Assembly: GCF_028372415.1 (NCBI RefSeq)
Contig: NC_092872.1
Span: 517,576,224 to 517,640,223 of the forward strand
From: Notamacropus eugenii
Taxonomy: Eukaryota; Chordata; Mammalia; Diprotodontia; Macropodidae
Direction of reading: 5' to 3'
DNA: 64,000 nt
The translations under genes were made by a program, and so were the position numbers. This document shows positions 44,607-54,629 of the stretch, in pieces (the first letter of the stretch is position 1; the number at the start of each line of letters is the position of its first letter). The notes beneath the pieces were generated by a model that saw only the letters and a program-made list of their open reading frames with translations, was not told the DNA's origin and searched no databases.

Positions 44607-44680
44607 ACATATATATGTGTGTATGTATGTATGTATACATACATACACACATATATGTATATATGTGTGTGTATATATTC
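44607..44680. repeat. palindromic (GTAT)n/(ATAC)n microsatellite
   Basis: A perfect 24-bp palindrome (44,624-44,647, centre between 44,635 and 44,636) extends with few mismatches to about 44,609-44,662. Confidence 0.9.
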
Positions 44681-44684
44681 CACC

Positions 44685-44880
44685 TCCCATCTCTTTGCCT
44701 TTACAAAGGCTCTTTCCTCCCACTTAGAACTCAATCCTTCCTCACCCCCTTCCTTCTAGAATCTCAGCTTTAGTGCTGTGCTCTTCAGGAAGCCCATCAT
44801 GATCCCCGCCCCCACAAGCAGCTAGTGCCCTCCTTCTGAAATTAGTTTATATAGAATAGGGACTAGACTCATTCTTTTTT
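44685..44880 (+). repeat. L2 3'UTR, sense
   Basis: 'ctcccatctctttgccttta', 'ctcttcaggaagcccatcat' and 'ctccttctgaaattagttta' are sense L2. Confidence 0.55.
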
Positions 44881-44934
44881 CCCCTTCTAGGGGGAGGTAT
44901 AAGGAACTCCCAGAGGAGAAAACTCCCTCCCCAC

Positions 44935-45138
44935 CAGGAGAGATTAACCCTTTTTATATCATAGACAACGTTTGGCCTAAGAATAATGTTCTTACAATTC
45001 ATAACAGAAGAACATGCTAAATTTCAGTTAAAGGTGAGTAAAAATAAAGATGAATTTTTTTTCCCATTCAAATTTATGGACCCCCTGACATCTATCCATG
45101 ATGGTCCATGGACCCCACATTAAACATCCCTGCTCCAC
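44935..45138. mobile_element. hAT-like MITE (family 2), decayed copy 2
   Basis: 'aagaataatgttcttacaat' and 'atggtccatggaccccacat' relate it loosely to 39,358 and 60,498. Confidence 0.35.
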
Positions 45139-45355
45139 ACATCGCCTGGCACATAGTAAGCCCTGAATAAACATTGACTGATTAGTTTTTATATATTTGA
45201 CATTTAATTTTCTACACACATGCTATTTTCCCCAATAGAATGAAAGTTCCCTGAAGGTCAAGATGATTTTATTTTTGTCTTGACATCCCTAGTATTTAGC
45301 ACAGTACGTGGAACACAGTGGGTACACGTACAAGCTTGTTAAATGAATAAAGCCC
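45139..45355 (+). repeat. two L2 3' termini, sense
   Basis: 'gcctggcacatagtaagccc' then, after about 55 bp, 'aaagttccctgaaggtcaag' and 'tagcacagtacgtggaacac' show two successive sense L2 ends. Confidence 0.55.
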
Positions 45356-45379
45356 CAAAGGATGAACTAAAACTAAATG

Positions 45380-45452
45380 ATCATCTGTAAGATGACAATT
45401 GGGCTAGATGGCTTGGTCCCATTTACCTTTAAATCTATGAGCCTGTGATTTT
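45380..45452 (+). repeat. SINE tail of CR1/L3 type, sense
   Basis: 'atctgtaagatgacaattgg' and 'tttaaatctatgagcctgtg' are the MIR end plus CR1/L3-type tail. Confidence 0.45.
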
Positions 45453-46105
45453 TCAGGGTTTACTCTCAGGATTGGGGAACTTAATGTATTGAAGATGGCC
45501 ACAGATCTGAAGCTAGGAATCACTGAGACTGAGCCAGCAGTATTCCATTTGGTTTATGCTCTACATGATTCAGGCCAACTGTATTTAGGACAAGAGTTGA
45601 AGGGGAATCTTGTAGGCTAGACAGTTTTGTCTCCTCTCTGCAAGGCTGCTTAACTGAATCCATGAACCAAAGTTCCTGGGGAGGGGGAAAAGAGGGAGAG
45701 AGCTAAGATAGTAAATACAGATATACATAATACAAATTAGAATACAGTAAGAGCACAAGAGGAGTACAGAGTACTATAAGATCAGAAGTTACTGTGCAAA
45801 ATTAGCCTAAGTGAAGCCATGCTGAAACCTTGCTTTCCCTTTGGGTACCAGCGTGCAGGAGATCCCCTTGAGCATGCATACTTAGACATGTGGAAAAAGT
45901 TGAGATGACATAAAACCCATGTCCTCATACGGGTACCAATCAGCATCTATAAAACCTGTGCATGTTTTGCAAGGTGCCAACTGATTACAATTGCTTGCTA
46001 CATTGGTGTGCTAGCAAATGAGCTTAGCCTTATTTCATGAGTTTGCCTTATTGCCAGGGTGAGGTCTGAACCAAGATTTTTCTTAATGTTATCTTGTCTG
46101 TTTTG
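45453..46105. other. unassigned; 45,700-46,080 possibly LTR-like
   Basis: No coding family. A TATAAAACC word at 45,949 amid non-SINE, non-LINE sequence raises the possibility of an old LTR, but no TG...CA ends or flanking duplication could be set. Confidence 0.3.
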
Positions 46106-46109
46106 TATG

Positions 46110-46373
46110 TTCTTGTTGTTCGGTTGTGTCTGACTATTCATGACCCCATTTGGGATTTTCTTGGCAAAGATACCAGAATAGTTTGCCATTTCCTTCAGCT
46201 CATTTTATAGATGAGGAAACTGAGGCAAATAGGGTTAAGTAACTTGCCCAGGGTCACATAGCTATTAAGTATCTGAAGCCAGAATTTTTGAACAAACATT
46301 TGAACTCAGGAAGAGGAGTCTTCTTGATTCAAGGCCCAGCACTCTATCCAACGTACTACCTAGCTGCCCATAA
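46110..46373 (-). repeat. Mar1 CORE-SINE, antisense, full length
   Basis: 'gttgttcggttgtgtctgac', 'ttcttggcaaagataccaga', 'cccagggtcacatagctatt' and 'gtactacctagctgccc' in order. A short insertion with 'aacaaacatt' lies at about 46,290. Confidence 0.8.
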
Positions 46374-46431
46374 AAGCTATGTGTTTGTAGTACACAGTGA
46401 CCGATTTTATATATTCTTATAGGTGCATGGG

Positions 46432-46665
46432 TCATAGATGGTTAGAGGACTGGGCTTAGAGTCAGAAAGACTTGAATTCAAATCCAGCCTCAGACATGAG
46501 CTAGCTGTGTGATCCTGGGCAAGTCACTTAACATCTGTTTCCTCAGCTGTAAAATGAGAAAAATAATAATAGCACCTACTTCCCAGGGTTGTTGTGAGGA
46601 TCAAAGGAGATAATATTTGTAAAGTGCTTAGCATAGTACCTGACGTGTGTAGGAGGCGTTTTTGA
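46432..46665 (+). repeat. Ther-1/MIR SINE, sense
   Basis: 'ggcttagagtcagaaagact', 'gatcctgggcaagtcactta' and 'aaagtgcttagcatagtacc' from core to tail. Confidence 0.75.
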
Positions 46666-47348
46666 TTAATAAGAATTTTAATCACAATTGGTTGACCACT
46701 CGTGGGGGTGGTATATCAAAGATTTCCTGGAGGAGGTTAGCTGTAGATTGGATTTATATATCACAGAAGTGAGTCTAGAGGAGTTTGGAAGTACAGGGAA
46801 GAGCCTGGGAATGAGCTTCCTCACCTCCTCTTTGTGTGGCTATTGGCCTCATAGGATTCCAGCACCTTTCATAAAGCCATGCTTTATCAGCTGGAGCTGG
46901 AAGATGGACTACAAAGGCCCAGGGGCTGGAATAAAAACCCATTTCCCAAATCCTTCTACTAAGGGAGTCTGGGTCTATGAGCTGTGAGACCCCAGCAAAA
47001 GTCTCTAATCCAGGGAGGGTGGATAGCAGACATCAGAAGTACCATGCAGCACGGATGAAGTTACAAGGTGAAGAAAGACGACTCTGCTGGGCCAAGCCTC
47101 TGGAGAGACAAGGGGATGGGGAGATATGATCCTGAAGGAAGGGGATGTGGTGGGGAGGATGGAGAGAGAGCAATGGATACCGTGCGTGGGACAACCTTGA
47201 GGAAGGTGATGGTCAGATGGTGAATATCAAGATGCAGGTGAAGAAGTATTTCTGTACCCTCCAGGTTTAATTAGAGGATTCTGGGAAAGTAATAAGCAAA
47301 GGTACATAATAATGTTTCACTTTTATATGGAACTTGCAGCTCTTCATG
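46666..47348. other. no gene or repeat recognised
   Basis: The 99-aa frame at 46,688-46,987 has no family signature, no splice context and no CpG enrichment; regarded as chance. Confidence 0.4.
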
Positions 47349-47420
47349 TAAGATTTATAGCTGGAAAGAACTTGAGAGATCAGCTAGATTAGCCCTCTCA
47401 CCCTGACCTTATAGATTCCC
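47349..47420 (-). repeat. SINE end, antisense
   Basis: 'atagctggaaagaacttgag' and 'ttagccctctcaccctgacc' mark a short fragment. Confidence 0.4.
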
Positions 47421-47544
47421 CTAAATGCCATTGTCCCACCCCATCCCTTTTATCTTCTGCCTAGGAAACTGGAACTCTCTCTTCTCACCACTCCATCAAT
47501 CTGAAGCCCTAAAACTTGGTATGCTTTGTTTACAAATAAACCCT

Positions 47545-47682
47545 GTCAAGTAGATACAGTAGATCTTCATTGTGCCTGTTTTGCAGATGAGAAAACTAAG
47601 GCATTAAAAGGTCGAGTGGTCTCATGGTTACAGGACTGGAACCCTGATCTTTTGATTCCTGTCTCTCAGCAAGGGTAGTGAG
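47545..47682 (-). repeat. MIR-like SINE, antisense
   Basis: 'gttttgcagatgagaaaact' and 'cttttgattcctgtctctca' mark it. Confidence 0.5.
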
Positions 47683-47880
47683 TGTAGAGTAATCTGAATG
47701 TAGAGTCATTCTTTCCTTCCTCTAATTGCAGAAGATTTTCAACGTGGATTAGAATAAATTGCTGTGCATTTTAACATTACGGCTCACACTGATTCTCAAT
47801 TAGCATAGTAAAGAGAAATTGCTTTTATTTCTCTCAGGCAGATATGAGAGTAGCTGAGCTGAATGAGGGCACTAAGAGAA
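47683..47880. other. repeat-free AT-rich block (enhancer candidate)
   Basis: Carries TAATTG, an ATTAGCAT octamer-like word and long A/T blocks between repeats. See findings. Confidence 0.3.
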
Positions 47881-47924
47881 TTCAGTGGGAGACAGGACCA
47901 CTAGGGCTGTCTCGAACTTGGTTC

Positions 47925-48003
47925 TTGCTTTCTAGAGAATCTTGGACATCTCCTTCCCTTCTCTCTCTGGGCCTCAGCTTTCCCACCTGTCAAATGAGCA
48001 TAA
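47925..48003 (+). repeat. MIR core, sense
   Basis: 'ctctctgggcctcagctttc' and 'ccacctgtcaaatgagcata' define it. Confidence 0.55.
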
Positions 48004-48140
48004 CTCAGTCGAACATTTATTAAGCAGTTGTATGCAAAGCCTTGAGCTAAGCTCTGGTGAGAAAGAAGAAAACTTAACAGTTTTTGTTCTCAAGGAGCTT
48101 ACATTCTCCTGAGAAAATAACATAGCACCCCTGCCTTGGG
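48004..48140 (-). repeat. L2 3' end, antisense
   Basis: 'cgaacatttattaagcagtt' and 'tctcaaggagcttacattct' are the L2 terminus. Confidence 0.6.
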
Positions 48141-48244
48141 AAGAGCTAGGAGGGAACTTAAAAAGTTTAGTGAGTATTCCTGATGAAGACCCTATGTAAT
48201 TAGGAAGCACCAAATGGGAAAATCAAGTGAATTGAGATCTGGGG

Positions 48245-48372
48245 GTTTATTTAAGTGGAATTGGAATTCGAGATTGTGGAGCTGAGTGGTGGAGATTGGG
48301 AGTGAGGTAGGATGGGTTTGGGTTGGTTTGGAGTTAGGTTGAGTTTATCTGGATTGTTCTGAGTGGGTCAGA
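48245..48372 (+). repeat. cryptic G/T-rich simple repeat, left part
   Basis: Loose repetition of 'ggtttgggttggtttgg' type words. The same style resumes at 48,783 after an insertion. Confidence 0.5.
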
Positions 48373-48424
48373 AGATCCCAGATTTAGAACTTGAAGAGAG
48401 CTTTTAAGATTATCTAGTCCAGAG

Positions 48425-48637
48425 GTGTCAACCAAGAGCTACATATGTCCAGCAATGCTCCTAAATGCTACCAGAACAAACAAAAATATAATTGGAAAGT
48501 ATTTAACAAAATAAAGAAAAGCAAAATGGAACAGAGATAATGTTAGTATGAGGTTTTCTAAGTCAATAGATGGGCTGCAAGGACCCTTATGTGTGGGTTA
48601 GTGGCCTGTTTCTATGTGAGGTTGACACCACTGGTCT
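48425..48637. mobile_element. hAT-like MITE (family 1), copy 2
   Basis: Ends 'gaggtgtcaacc' and 'ggttgacaccac' are inverted repeats. The interior 'aaagtatttaacaaaataaa' and 'tttctaagtcaatagatggg' is shared with 21,695-21,914. Confidence 0.6.
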
Positions 48638-48782
48638 AATCCATCTCCTTCATTTTACATATAAGGAAACTAAGTCCCAGAGGAGTCAACTTACTCTTAG
48701 TACAGGAACTAAGTGGCAGAGGTAAGATGAAACTCAAGGAACTTCTACTCCAAATCCAGCTTTCTTTCTATTATGCCATGTG
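48638..48782 (-). repeat. MIR SINE, antisense
   Basis: 'catataaggaaactaagtcc' and 'aatccagctttctttctatt' mark it. Confidence 0.6.
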
Positions 48783-48960
48783 GTTGGGTTGTTGTTACAG
48801 AGTGATAGATACAGGTTGGCTTGAATTAGAGTTGATTTGGGTCATTGTTGGGCTGGGATTGGTTTGGAATTGGTAAGACTGGATTAGCATGTATTAAAAT
48901 TGGATGAGGTTAGGTGGATTATGTTATGGCTAGAAAGGCCTGGGGAATCTGGAGGAGCTT
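48783..48960 (+). repeat. cryptic G/T-rich simple repeat, right part
   Basis: Words such as 'gggctgggattggtttggaa' and 'ggatgaggttaggtggatta' continue the pattern of 48,245-48,372. Confidence 0.5.
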
Positions 48961-49485
48961 AGTTTATGCCCAGCAGTTTGGGTGGTTGCAGTAGGGATGG
49001 AGGCAGGAGTATGGGGAGAATTCCATCTGATCGATGCTTCATATACTAGTACACTATACTAATACATATACGTATTTACATATGTGAAAAGAGAGATATG
49101 TTTCTCCTCAGCAGAGCATCCACCACTCACCAGGGTGGTACATTCTTCCCTAAGCAAGCTGGTCCTGTTGATAGGAATCCAGAACATGAGTAGAGTGCCT
49201 TCAGCTCTTCTCAGTTCCTGCTCCCTCCTGAACCCACACTTTCTCTCACTACCAATTTTGACTCCACTCCCAGGCATTTGAGTGCACACACTCCATTGTA
49301 CTTGGACGAAGGAGACATAGCCTATCCCAAACTAATGCTCCTCTAGCTCACAGGGGAGGAATGAGAATGGAGTATGAGAGCATGGTTGGCATGACATGGC
49401 ATTGCAGTCTGGAGAAAACCACTGCAGACTGCAATGTGTAATTTAGAGTAACAGTCTTGGAGGTGTTTGGATGGTTTCCAAGTGG
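48961..49485. other. no gene; one 12-bp hairpin
   Basis: Unassigned sequence with a perfect 12-bp inverted repeat at 49,400-49,411 and 49,425-49,436. Overlapping opposed frames at 49,059-49,289 have no family features. Confidence 0.4.
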
Positions 49486-49489
49486 TCCT

Positions 49490-49605
49490 GGTATTACCAT
49501 TAACTTGTCATATAATTTATTGCAAGTCATTTTCTCTCTCTGGGCCTCAGTTTCCTCCTCTGTAAAAAGAAGTTCTTTAAGGTAGCTCTCTGGTCTCTGT
49601 TCTCA
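49490..49605 (+). repeat. MIR core with CR1/L3-type tail, sense
   Basis: 'tctgggcctcagtttcctcc' and 'tctgtaaaaagaagttcttt' mark it. Confidence 0.6.
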
Positions 49606-49614
49606 CATCTCTCC

Positions 49615-49935
49615 AATAATATTAAGAAACATTTGTTAAGCACTTGATGTGTGCAGAACACAGTGCTAGACTGGGGAAAACAACTTTTTTTTATAAAAAG
49701 GCACCTGCCTTTGTGAAATTTGTAGTCTATGAGTACAATAGGTTACCAAAAGATATAATTATAATGCACAATTTTGTGTGACACTAGAAAGGGACCAAAC
49801 AATGTGGTGTATGAAGTCCAAGGAGGAAGATCACAACTGACAAGGTGGGAGAGGGCATCTATATATATTCTGTGGAGGACGTGACATTTGAGTTGGGCTT
49901 AAAAGGATGGGTGGTAAGAAATCCAGGGTCTTATT
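49615..49935 (-). repeat. L2 3' region, antisense
   Basis: 'aacatttgttaagcacttga' at the terminus and 'ggaggacgtgacatttgagt' further in show about 320 bp of antisense L2. Confidence 0.6.
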
Positions 49936-49964
49936 CTAAGGTACTAGGCCCTGTACTCCGTATG

Positions 49965-50070
49965 GGCCTATCTATTGTCTGTGTTCTAAGGTCCCTTCCA
50001 GATCTAAGATTCAATGATCTATGTTCTAAGGTCCTTTCTAAGTGGAATGGCCTATGATTCCATAGAACTC
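49965..50070 (+). repeat. tandem CR1/L3-type tails, sense
   Basis: Two units: 'gttctaaggtcccttccaga' and, 40 nt on, 'gttctaaggtcctttctaag'. Confidence 0.5.
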
Positions 50071-51105
50071 TGCTATGATCCTGATCCCAAAGCCTTTACT
50101 AACAAACCAGTTTATATTGTTGAGCAGTGTATGCAGTAAATTAGGCCTAGCTGGTGTCTGAGAGTTTCCTGGCTAAGAGAGAGACAGGAAAATGTTGTGA
50201 GGTAGAGGAGGGGATTCTAGCCATAGGTCCCCACAGAAAGGACTGAGTAGCCTCTTCTGCCATCACCCCCCCAGGGAATTCCTAATCAGGTCCCTTTCTT
50301 CTTTTTTTCTTTAAAAAATGAGCATTTATTTTCTCTCCTTCCCATCTCTCTTTGCACTAAAAAAAGGAAAGAAAAAAGAAAAACAAAACTCCTGTAAAAA
50401 AAAAATATGTGTAGTCAAGCAATTCCCTACATTGACTGTGTACAAAAATATATATGTCACTCTGCATATTGAGCCAAGTGCCTTTCCAAAGACATCAACT
50501 GGTTCTGAACCACCCTTTTGTCTGTCTCTCTGTCTCTGTACCAAAGATCTTTGCCTGGGCAGCCAGGGGAGGGAAAAATCAGTACCAGGGATCTTGGCTC
50601 AGGCATACCCCGAACTGGTTTAAATTATATTCTCTCCGTCCTCCTGCATGAATACGGTAAGGCTGCCAGTGGGAAAAGTCAGCCTATTTTCAGCTGAGCT
50701 GGATACTATAGCTTTGCCTACCCACTCCAACTCCTCCACCTGGACCTAGGTATGAGCCTTTAACTCTGACAGTGGGAAATTCCTGGCAAATTCCTCTCTG
50801 TTGTCTAGTCCTGGCCCTCTACAAACGAAAGTAGTATGGAGAGTTTTAACATCTGGATAATACTTTTTAATCACTGTTGTTCAGTAGAAGACAGGAAAGT
50901 ATTCTGAACTCAGGGCTGATCCTCAGAAGGACACCACAGATTCAGATGGGTCAGGAATCCTACAGATGTGGTCTGAATAGGGAACTCCAATAGAATGGAT
51001 ATATTCATCCAGTTTTATAAATTATTAGTTATATTCACTTTTAATTAAATCAATCACAAACTATTCTATATAATTACTAATACTACTGACTATTAATGTT
51101 ATTAC
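50071..51105. other. no gene recognised; little repeat content
   Basis: A CR1/L3-like scrap ('cagatgtggtctgaataggg', 50,963) is the only anchor. The Lys-rich/Phe-rich opposed frames at 50,318-50,623 follow an A-rich stretch and are shadows. Confidence 0.4.
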
Positions 51106-51109
51106 TTAT

Positions 51110-51322
51110 TGATATTAATAATAATATTTATTAAACAATGACTACATGCCAGGCATTGTGCTAAGCACTTTACAATTATTATCTCATTTGATGCTCACAA
51201 CAACTCATTTTGCAGTTGAGACAGGCTAAGTGACTTTCCAAGGCCACACTTCTAGTTGAACTCAGGTCTTCCTAATTCCAGACCCTTCACTCTAACCACT
51301 GATCCACCCAATTGCCCCATTA
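51110..51322 (-). repeat. MIR/Ther-1 SINE, antisense, full 3' end
   Basis: 'catgccaggcattgtgctaa', 'tctcatttgatgctcacaac' and 'ccactgatccacccaattgc' span tail to head. Confidence 0.7.
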
Positions 51323-51428
51323 ATGGTAGAGCTGGAAAAGACTTTAGAACGGATCAGAGACTGAAGGATTTTAGAATGTTAGAGCTGTAGGTTACCTACC
51401 TTAGACACCATCTAGCCCACCTTACTGA
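51323..51428 (-). repeat. CR1/L3-type tail units, antisense
   Basis: 'gtagagctggaaaagacttt' and 'gttagagctgtaggttacct' are two units 50 bp apart. Confidence 0.45.
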
Positions 51429-51609
51429 GGATGGGAAGGGCTCAAAACCACATCACAGATGACAGAGAATCTCCTGAAGGAGCCAGGAGGATCAGCACGG
51501 AGAAGACTTGGGGAGATGTGACAGCTAACTTCAAGTAGCTGAAGAGTAGTCATGTGCAGGCTGCATTGGACTCGTTCTCCTTGGCCCCAGATGTTAGAAC
51601 CAGGAACAG

Positions 51610-51735
51610 TATGTGTGTGCGTGTGTGTGTCTGTGTGTCTGTGTGTCTGTGTCTGTGTCTGTGTGAATGACTATGTGTGTCTGTGTCTGTGTCTGTGTGT
51701 GTCTGTGTGTGTGTCTGTGTGTATGTATGTGTTGG
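51610..51735. repeat. (GT)n/(CTGTGT)n microsatellite
   Basis: About 125 bp of GT with interspersed CTGT units. Val/Cys-rich and His/Thr-rich frames here are artefacts. Confidence 0.95.
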
Positions 51736-51884
51736 GGGAGGGGGAGAAGTTGCAAAAGGACAGATTTCAGCCCAAAATAAAGAACATCCTAATGATGATA
51801 GTTGTATTGTGATGGAACAAACAAACTCAGAAGATAGTGAGCCTCCCAAATCAGAGCCTTTTCTAACAGGAGCTAGATGACACC

Positions 51885-51960
51885 ATCTATCAATACCATC
51901 AATACCACAGATGTAGTAGGCACTCAATATTTGCTGAATGAATAAATAGCTGCATGAATG
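51885..51960 (+). repeat. L2 3' terminus, sense
   Basis: 'tagtaggcactcaatatttg' and 'ctgaatgaataaatagctgc' are the L2 end. Confidence 0.55.
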
Positions 51961-52030
51961 GATTTATGATGGGATGAAAGAAAGAATGATGTCATTCAGG
52001 GAATTCCTCTACAGGGAGGAGAGTTGAGCT

Positions 52031-52203
52031 TCTTGTTCAGTCATTTCAGTCACGTCTGACTCTTTGTGACCCCTTTGTGCAGGGGTTTTTTGGCAGAGAT
52101 ACTGAAGGGCCACACAACTAGTAAGTGTTTGAGGCCAGATTTGAGCTTAGGTCTTTCTGACTCCAGGTCAGATGCTCTATGCACTGTGCCACCTAGTTGA
52201 CCT
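52031..52203 (-). repeat. Mar1 CORE-SINE, antisense, internally deleted
   Basis: 'cagtcacgtctgactctttg' leads to 'gcagagatactgaagggcca', then 'actagtaagtgtttgaggcc' and 'cactgtgccacctag'. The stretch with 'gaggaaactgaggc' is missing. Confidence 0.7.
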
Positions 52204-52565
52204 AGAGTTGGGCTAGATCACCCCTAAGGTCCCTTCTAGCTCTGAGGCCCTAAGGGACAGACTGACATGACATCTGGAAAGGAAATTCTCTAGCAAAACT
52301 GGTTCAGTATTCCATAGGCAATGATGGATAGATTGTTACAAAAAATCAGGAGATAAAAACATGTGTACTTAAGCAACCTAGCCATCCATGTAATAATGCT
52401 GGAGAGGATGCCAAGGAGAGATGAGTTGAGAGTTAGCCTTGGCTTGGCCAATTTTCGGTAGCCTAATGGGCTACCGATAGGTTTCTTGGGGGTAGGAAAA
52501 CTCTCCTAGTATATAAGAAAGGAAAGGAGAGCTTCTATCCACGACAGCAAGAAAGAGGAGGGAAG
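52204..52565. other. CR1/L3-type tail, then unassigned
   Basis: 'aaggtcccttctagctctga' at 52,231 is a tail fragment. The rest has no recognised repeat. A near-inverted repeat 'gtagcctaatgggctac' lies at 52,458-52,474. Confidence 0.4.
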
Positions 52566-52566
52566 A

Positions 52567-52718
52567 AGGAGACCTTATGGAGTAGAAAGAGCAGTGGGCT
52601 AGGCATCAGAGACCCTGGATTTAAGTTTCATCTCTGTCACTTACTTGCTATGAGACCTTGGGTAAGTCACTCCTCTCTAGGCTCCTTACCTTCCCTGCCA
52701 ATTAAAAGGGGCAACTTG
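52567..52718 (+). repeat. MIR SINE, sense
   Basis: 'agagcagtgggctaggcatc', 'agaccttgggtaagtcactc' and 'ctctaggctccttaccttcc' in order. Confidence 0.65.
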
Positions 52719-53308
52719 TTTATATGCATTTGTCTGAACAGATATTGGATGAGGAAGAACTCTTTCTCTCACAGGGCTGTTGAGGAGAAAGGGATCTGTA
52801 AATGTAAACTATCATTGAGCCTCCAGAGTGGTCGCCAGTCATCTCCTCTCCTTGGGCAAAGACCTCGAAGGCTAATGTTTTGTCTGGTAGTCTTGCCTGC
52901 ATCATGGAAGGCTGAGGAGTCTTGCCATAAGTCAGCTGGGTTGGAGCTCAAAGTCGCTGATGAGGCCTGAAGTGCAAGTGTTTGCTTGGTGACAGGCGTT
53001 TATGAGTTGTTTCTGGGTGCCCCCCTTTTCTCCCAGACACAGCTTCCCATCTGCAGTTGGAAAGCTCTAGGCCTGGCCTCTGTTTCTGTTTTGCTTTCTT
53101 TCTTTTTTTTTCTGAAGTTTAGCTTGGCTGTATTCCTCGCCGTTGATTGAGTGGAGTGTGAGCTGGACCTTGGAAGACTTACGGCTTAATAGAGTTAAAA
53201 GGGAAAAGATGCCAGGGCCCCATTAACTCAGAGCTTTGAGAGAGACTGGGGCCTCCAAAGTACTAAGGGAGCCACAAGAAGGAAGGGGAAAGAGGACAAG
53301 GCAGGGGT
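52719..53308. other. no repeat or exon recognised
   Basis: About 590 bp of unique-looking sequence. The 106-aa frame at 52,650-52,970 starts in MIR and has no family features. The part 53,120-53,245 is dense in TTAAC/TTAAT words. Confidence 0.4.
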
Positions 53309-53309
53309 T

Positions 53310-53428
53310 GGACAGGCCTTTCATTCTGTGTGGTCTGAAGCAAGATATTTCCCATCTCTGGGCCTCAGTTTTCTTATTTGTAAAGTAATAAGAGGAGCAT
53401 TCATTTAACTCTCTAAGGTTTGCAAAAC
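53310..53428 (+). repeat. MIR 3' half, sense
   Basis: 'tctctgggcctcagttttct' and 'ctaaggtttgcaaaacgctt' mark it. Confidence 0.55.
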
Positions 53429-53551
53429 GCTTTAGTCAGCCAGTCATTCAACAAACATGAAGTATCTACTGTGTACCAGGCACTGTGCTAAATTCTAGGG
53501 ATACAAAAAGAGGCAAAAAAGATAGTCCCTGTCCTCAAGAGGCTCATGATG
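53429..53551 (-). repeat. L2 3' end, antisense
   Basis: 'gtatctactgtgtaccaggc' and 'agatagtccctgtcctcaag' are diagnostic. Confidence 0.65.
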
Positions 53552-53772
53552 GAATTCATTTTACATATTTTATCTCATTTGATCCTTTTAATACCCTTGG
53601 GAGATAAGTGTTGTTATTATCCCCATTTTACAGATGAGGAAACTGAGGCAAAGAGCAGTGAAGTGACTTGACCAAGACTGAACAGCTAGTAAGTGTCCAA
53701 GGGCAGATTTGAACTCAGGTCTTCCTGACTGCAAACCCAATGCTCTATCCACTTTGCCTCCTAGCTGCCTAA
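53552..53772 (-). repeat. Ther-1/MIR SINE, antisense, well preserved
   Basis: 'ttatccccattttacagatg', 'agatttgaactcaggtcttc' and 'ccactttgcctcctagctgc' in antisense order. Confidence 0.8.
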
Positions 53773-54040
53773 AGTGAGGGGTCTGGACTGTTGGTCTCTA
53801 AAGTCCTTTCAAGCTCTGATATTCTGTGGTTCTGATGTCTGATTTTAACGCTAACCTTATAATATTCTATGTTTGAGGTCCACCTCCAGGTTTAATATTC
53901 TATTTTATACATTCTAAGGTCCTCTGTGGTTGTGTTTGTTTACAACAGTCACGACATCCTATGTTCCATAGTCTAGGGCTCCTCCCACTCTGACATTTTA
54001 TGTTCCAAGATTCTTTCTGGTTCAGATGTTTTTCAGTTTT
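53773..54040 (+). repeat. tandem array of CR1/L3-type tails, sense
   Basis: Six or so 35-50 bp units, e.g. 'taaagtcctttcaagctctg', 'attctaaggtcctctgtggt' and 'ccatagtctagggctcctcc', each with an 'attctatgtt'-type joint. Confidence 0.55.
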
Positions 54041-54164
54041 GTCATGTTATATGTTCATTGTGTGTCCATCTGTGTTGAATGAATATGGGAGTGCATTTTT
54101 TATATGTGTGAGTACACGTATGACTGATTGTGTATTTGTATATATGCATTTATCTGAACAGATA

Positions 54165-54428
54165 TTAGATGGGGAAGCAAGGTGGTACAGTAAATAAAGT
54201 ACCAGGCCTGGAGTCAGGATGACCTGAGTTCAAATATAGCCTCAGATACTTATTAGCTGTGTGACCTTGGGCAAGTCACTTACTCCCAGTTCCCTCATTT
54301 ATAGAATGGGGATAATAGCACCTACCTCCCAACTTTGTTTAGAGGATTAAATGAGATAATAATTGTAAAGCACTTAGCGCAGTGTCTGGCACACAGTAGG
54401 CACTATATAAAAGTTAAGATTATTACAC
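54165..54428 (+). repeat. Ther-1/MIR SINE, sense, full length
   Basis: 'agcaaggtggtacagtaaat', 'gagtcaggatgacctgagtt', 'ccttgggcaagtcacttact' and 'gtctggcacacagtaggcac' from head to tail. Confidence 0.8.
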
Positions 54429-54461
54429 AGTATGGGCAGTGCCTGTATATGTATATGACTA

Positions 54462-54598
54462 GATATCATATCCTCTCTCCCCTACTAGACTACAATTTCA
54501 CAAGAGCAGGGATTGTGTCATTGGTCATTTTAGTGTCCCCAAGCATGGAAGAGTGTCTTCTATAGAGTAAACACTTAGTAAATGCTTGTTAAAATACA
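54462..54598 (+). repeat. L2 3' terminus, sense
   Basis: 'tcacaagagcagggattgtg' and 'aacacttagtaaatgcttgt' define it. Confidence 0.6.
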
Positions 54599-54629
54599 CA
54601 TGTGCCCCAGTCGGCACGAATGTGTACTG

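Noticed and set aside
51550..51927. His/Thr-rich 125-codon antisense frame
   Set aside because: It is the antisense of a GT/CTGT microsatellite.
52650..52970. 106-codon frame as a small gene
   Set aside because: It starts inside a MIR SINE and shows no family features; likely chance.
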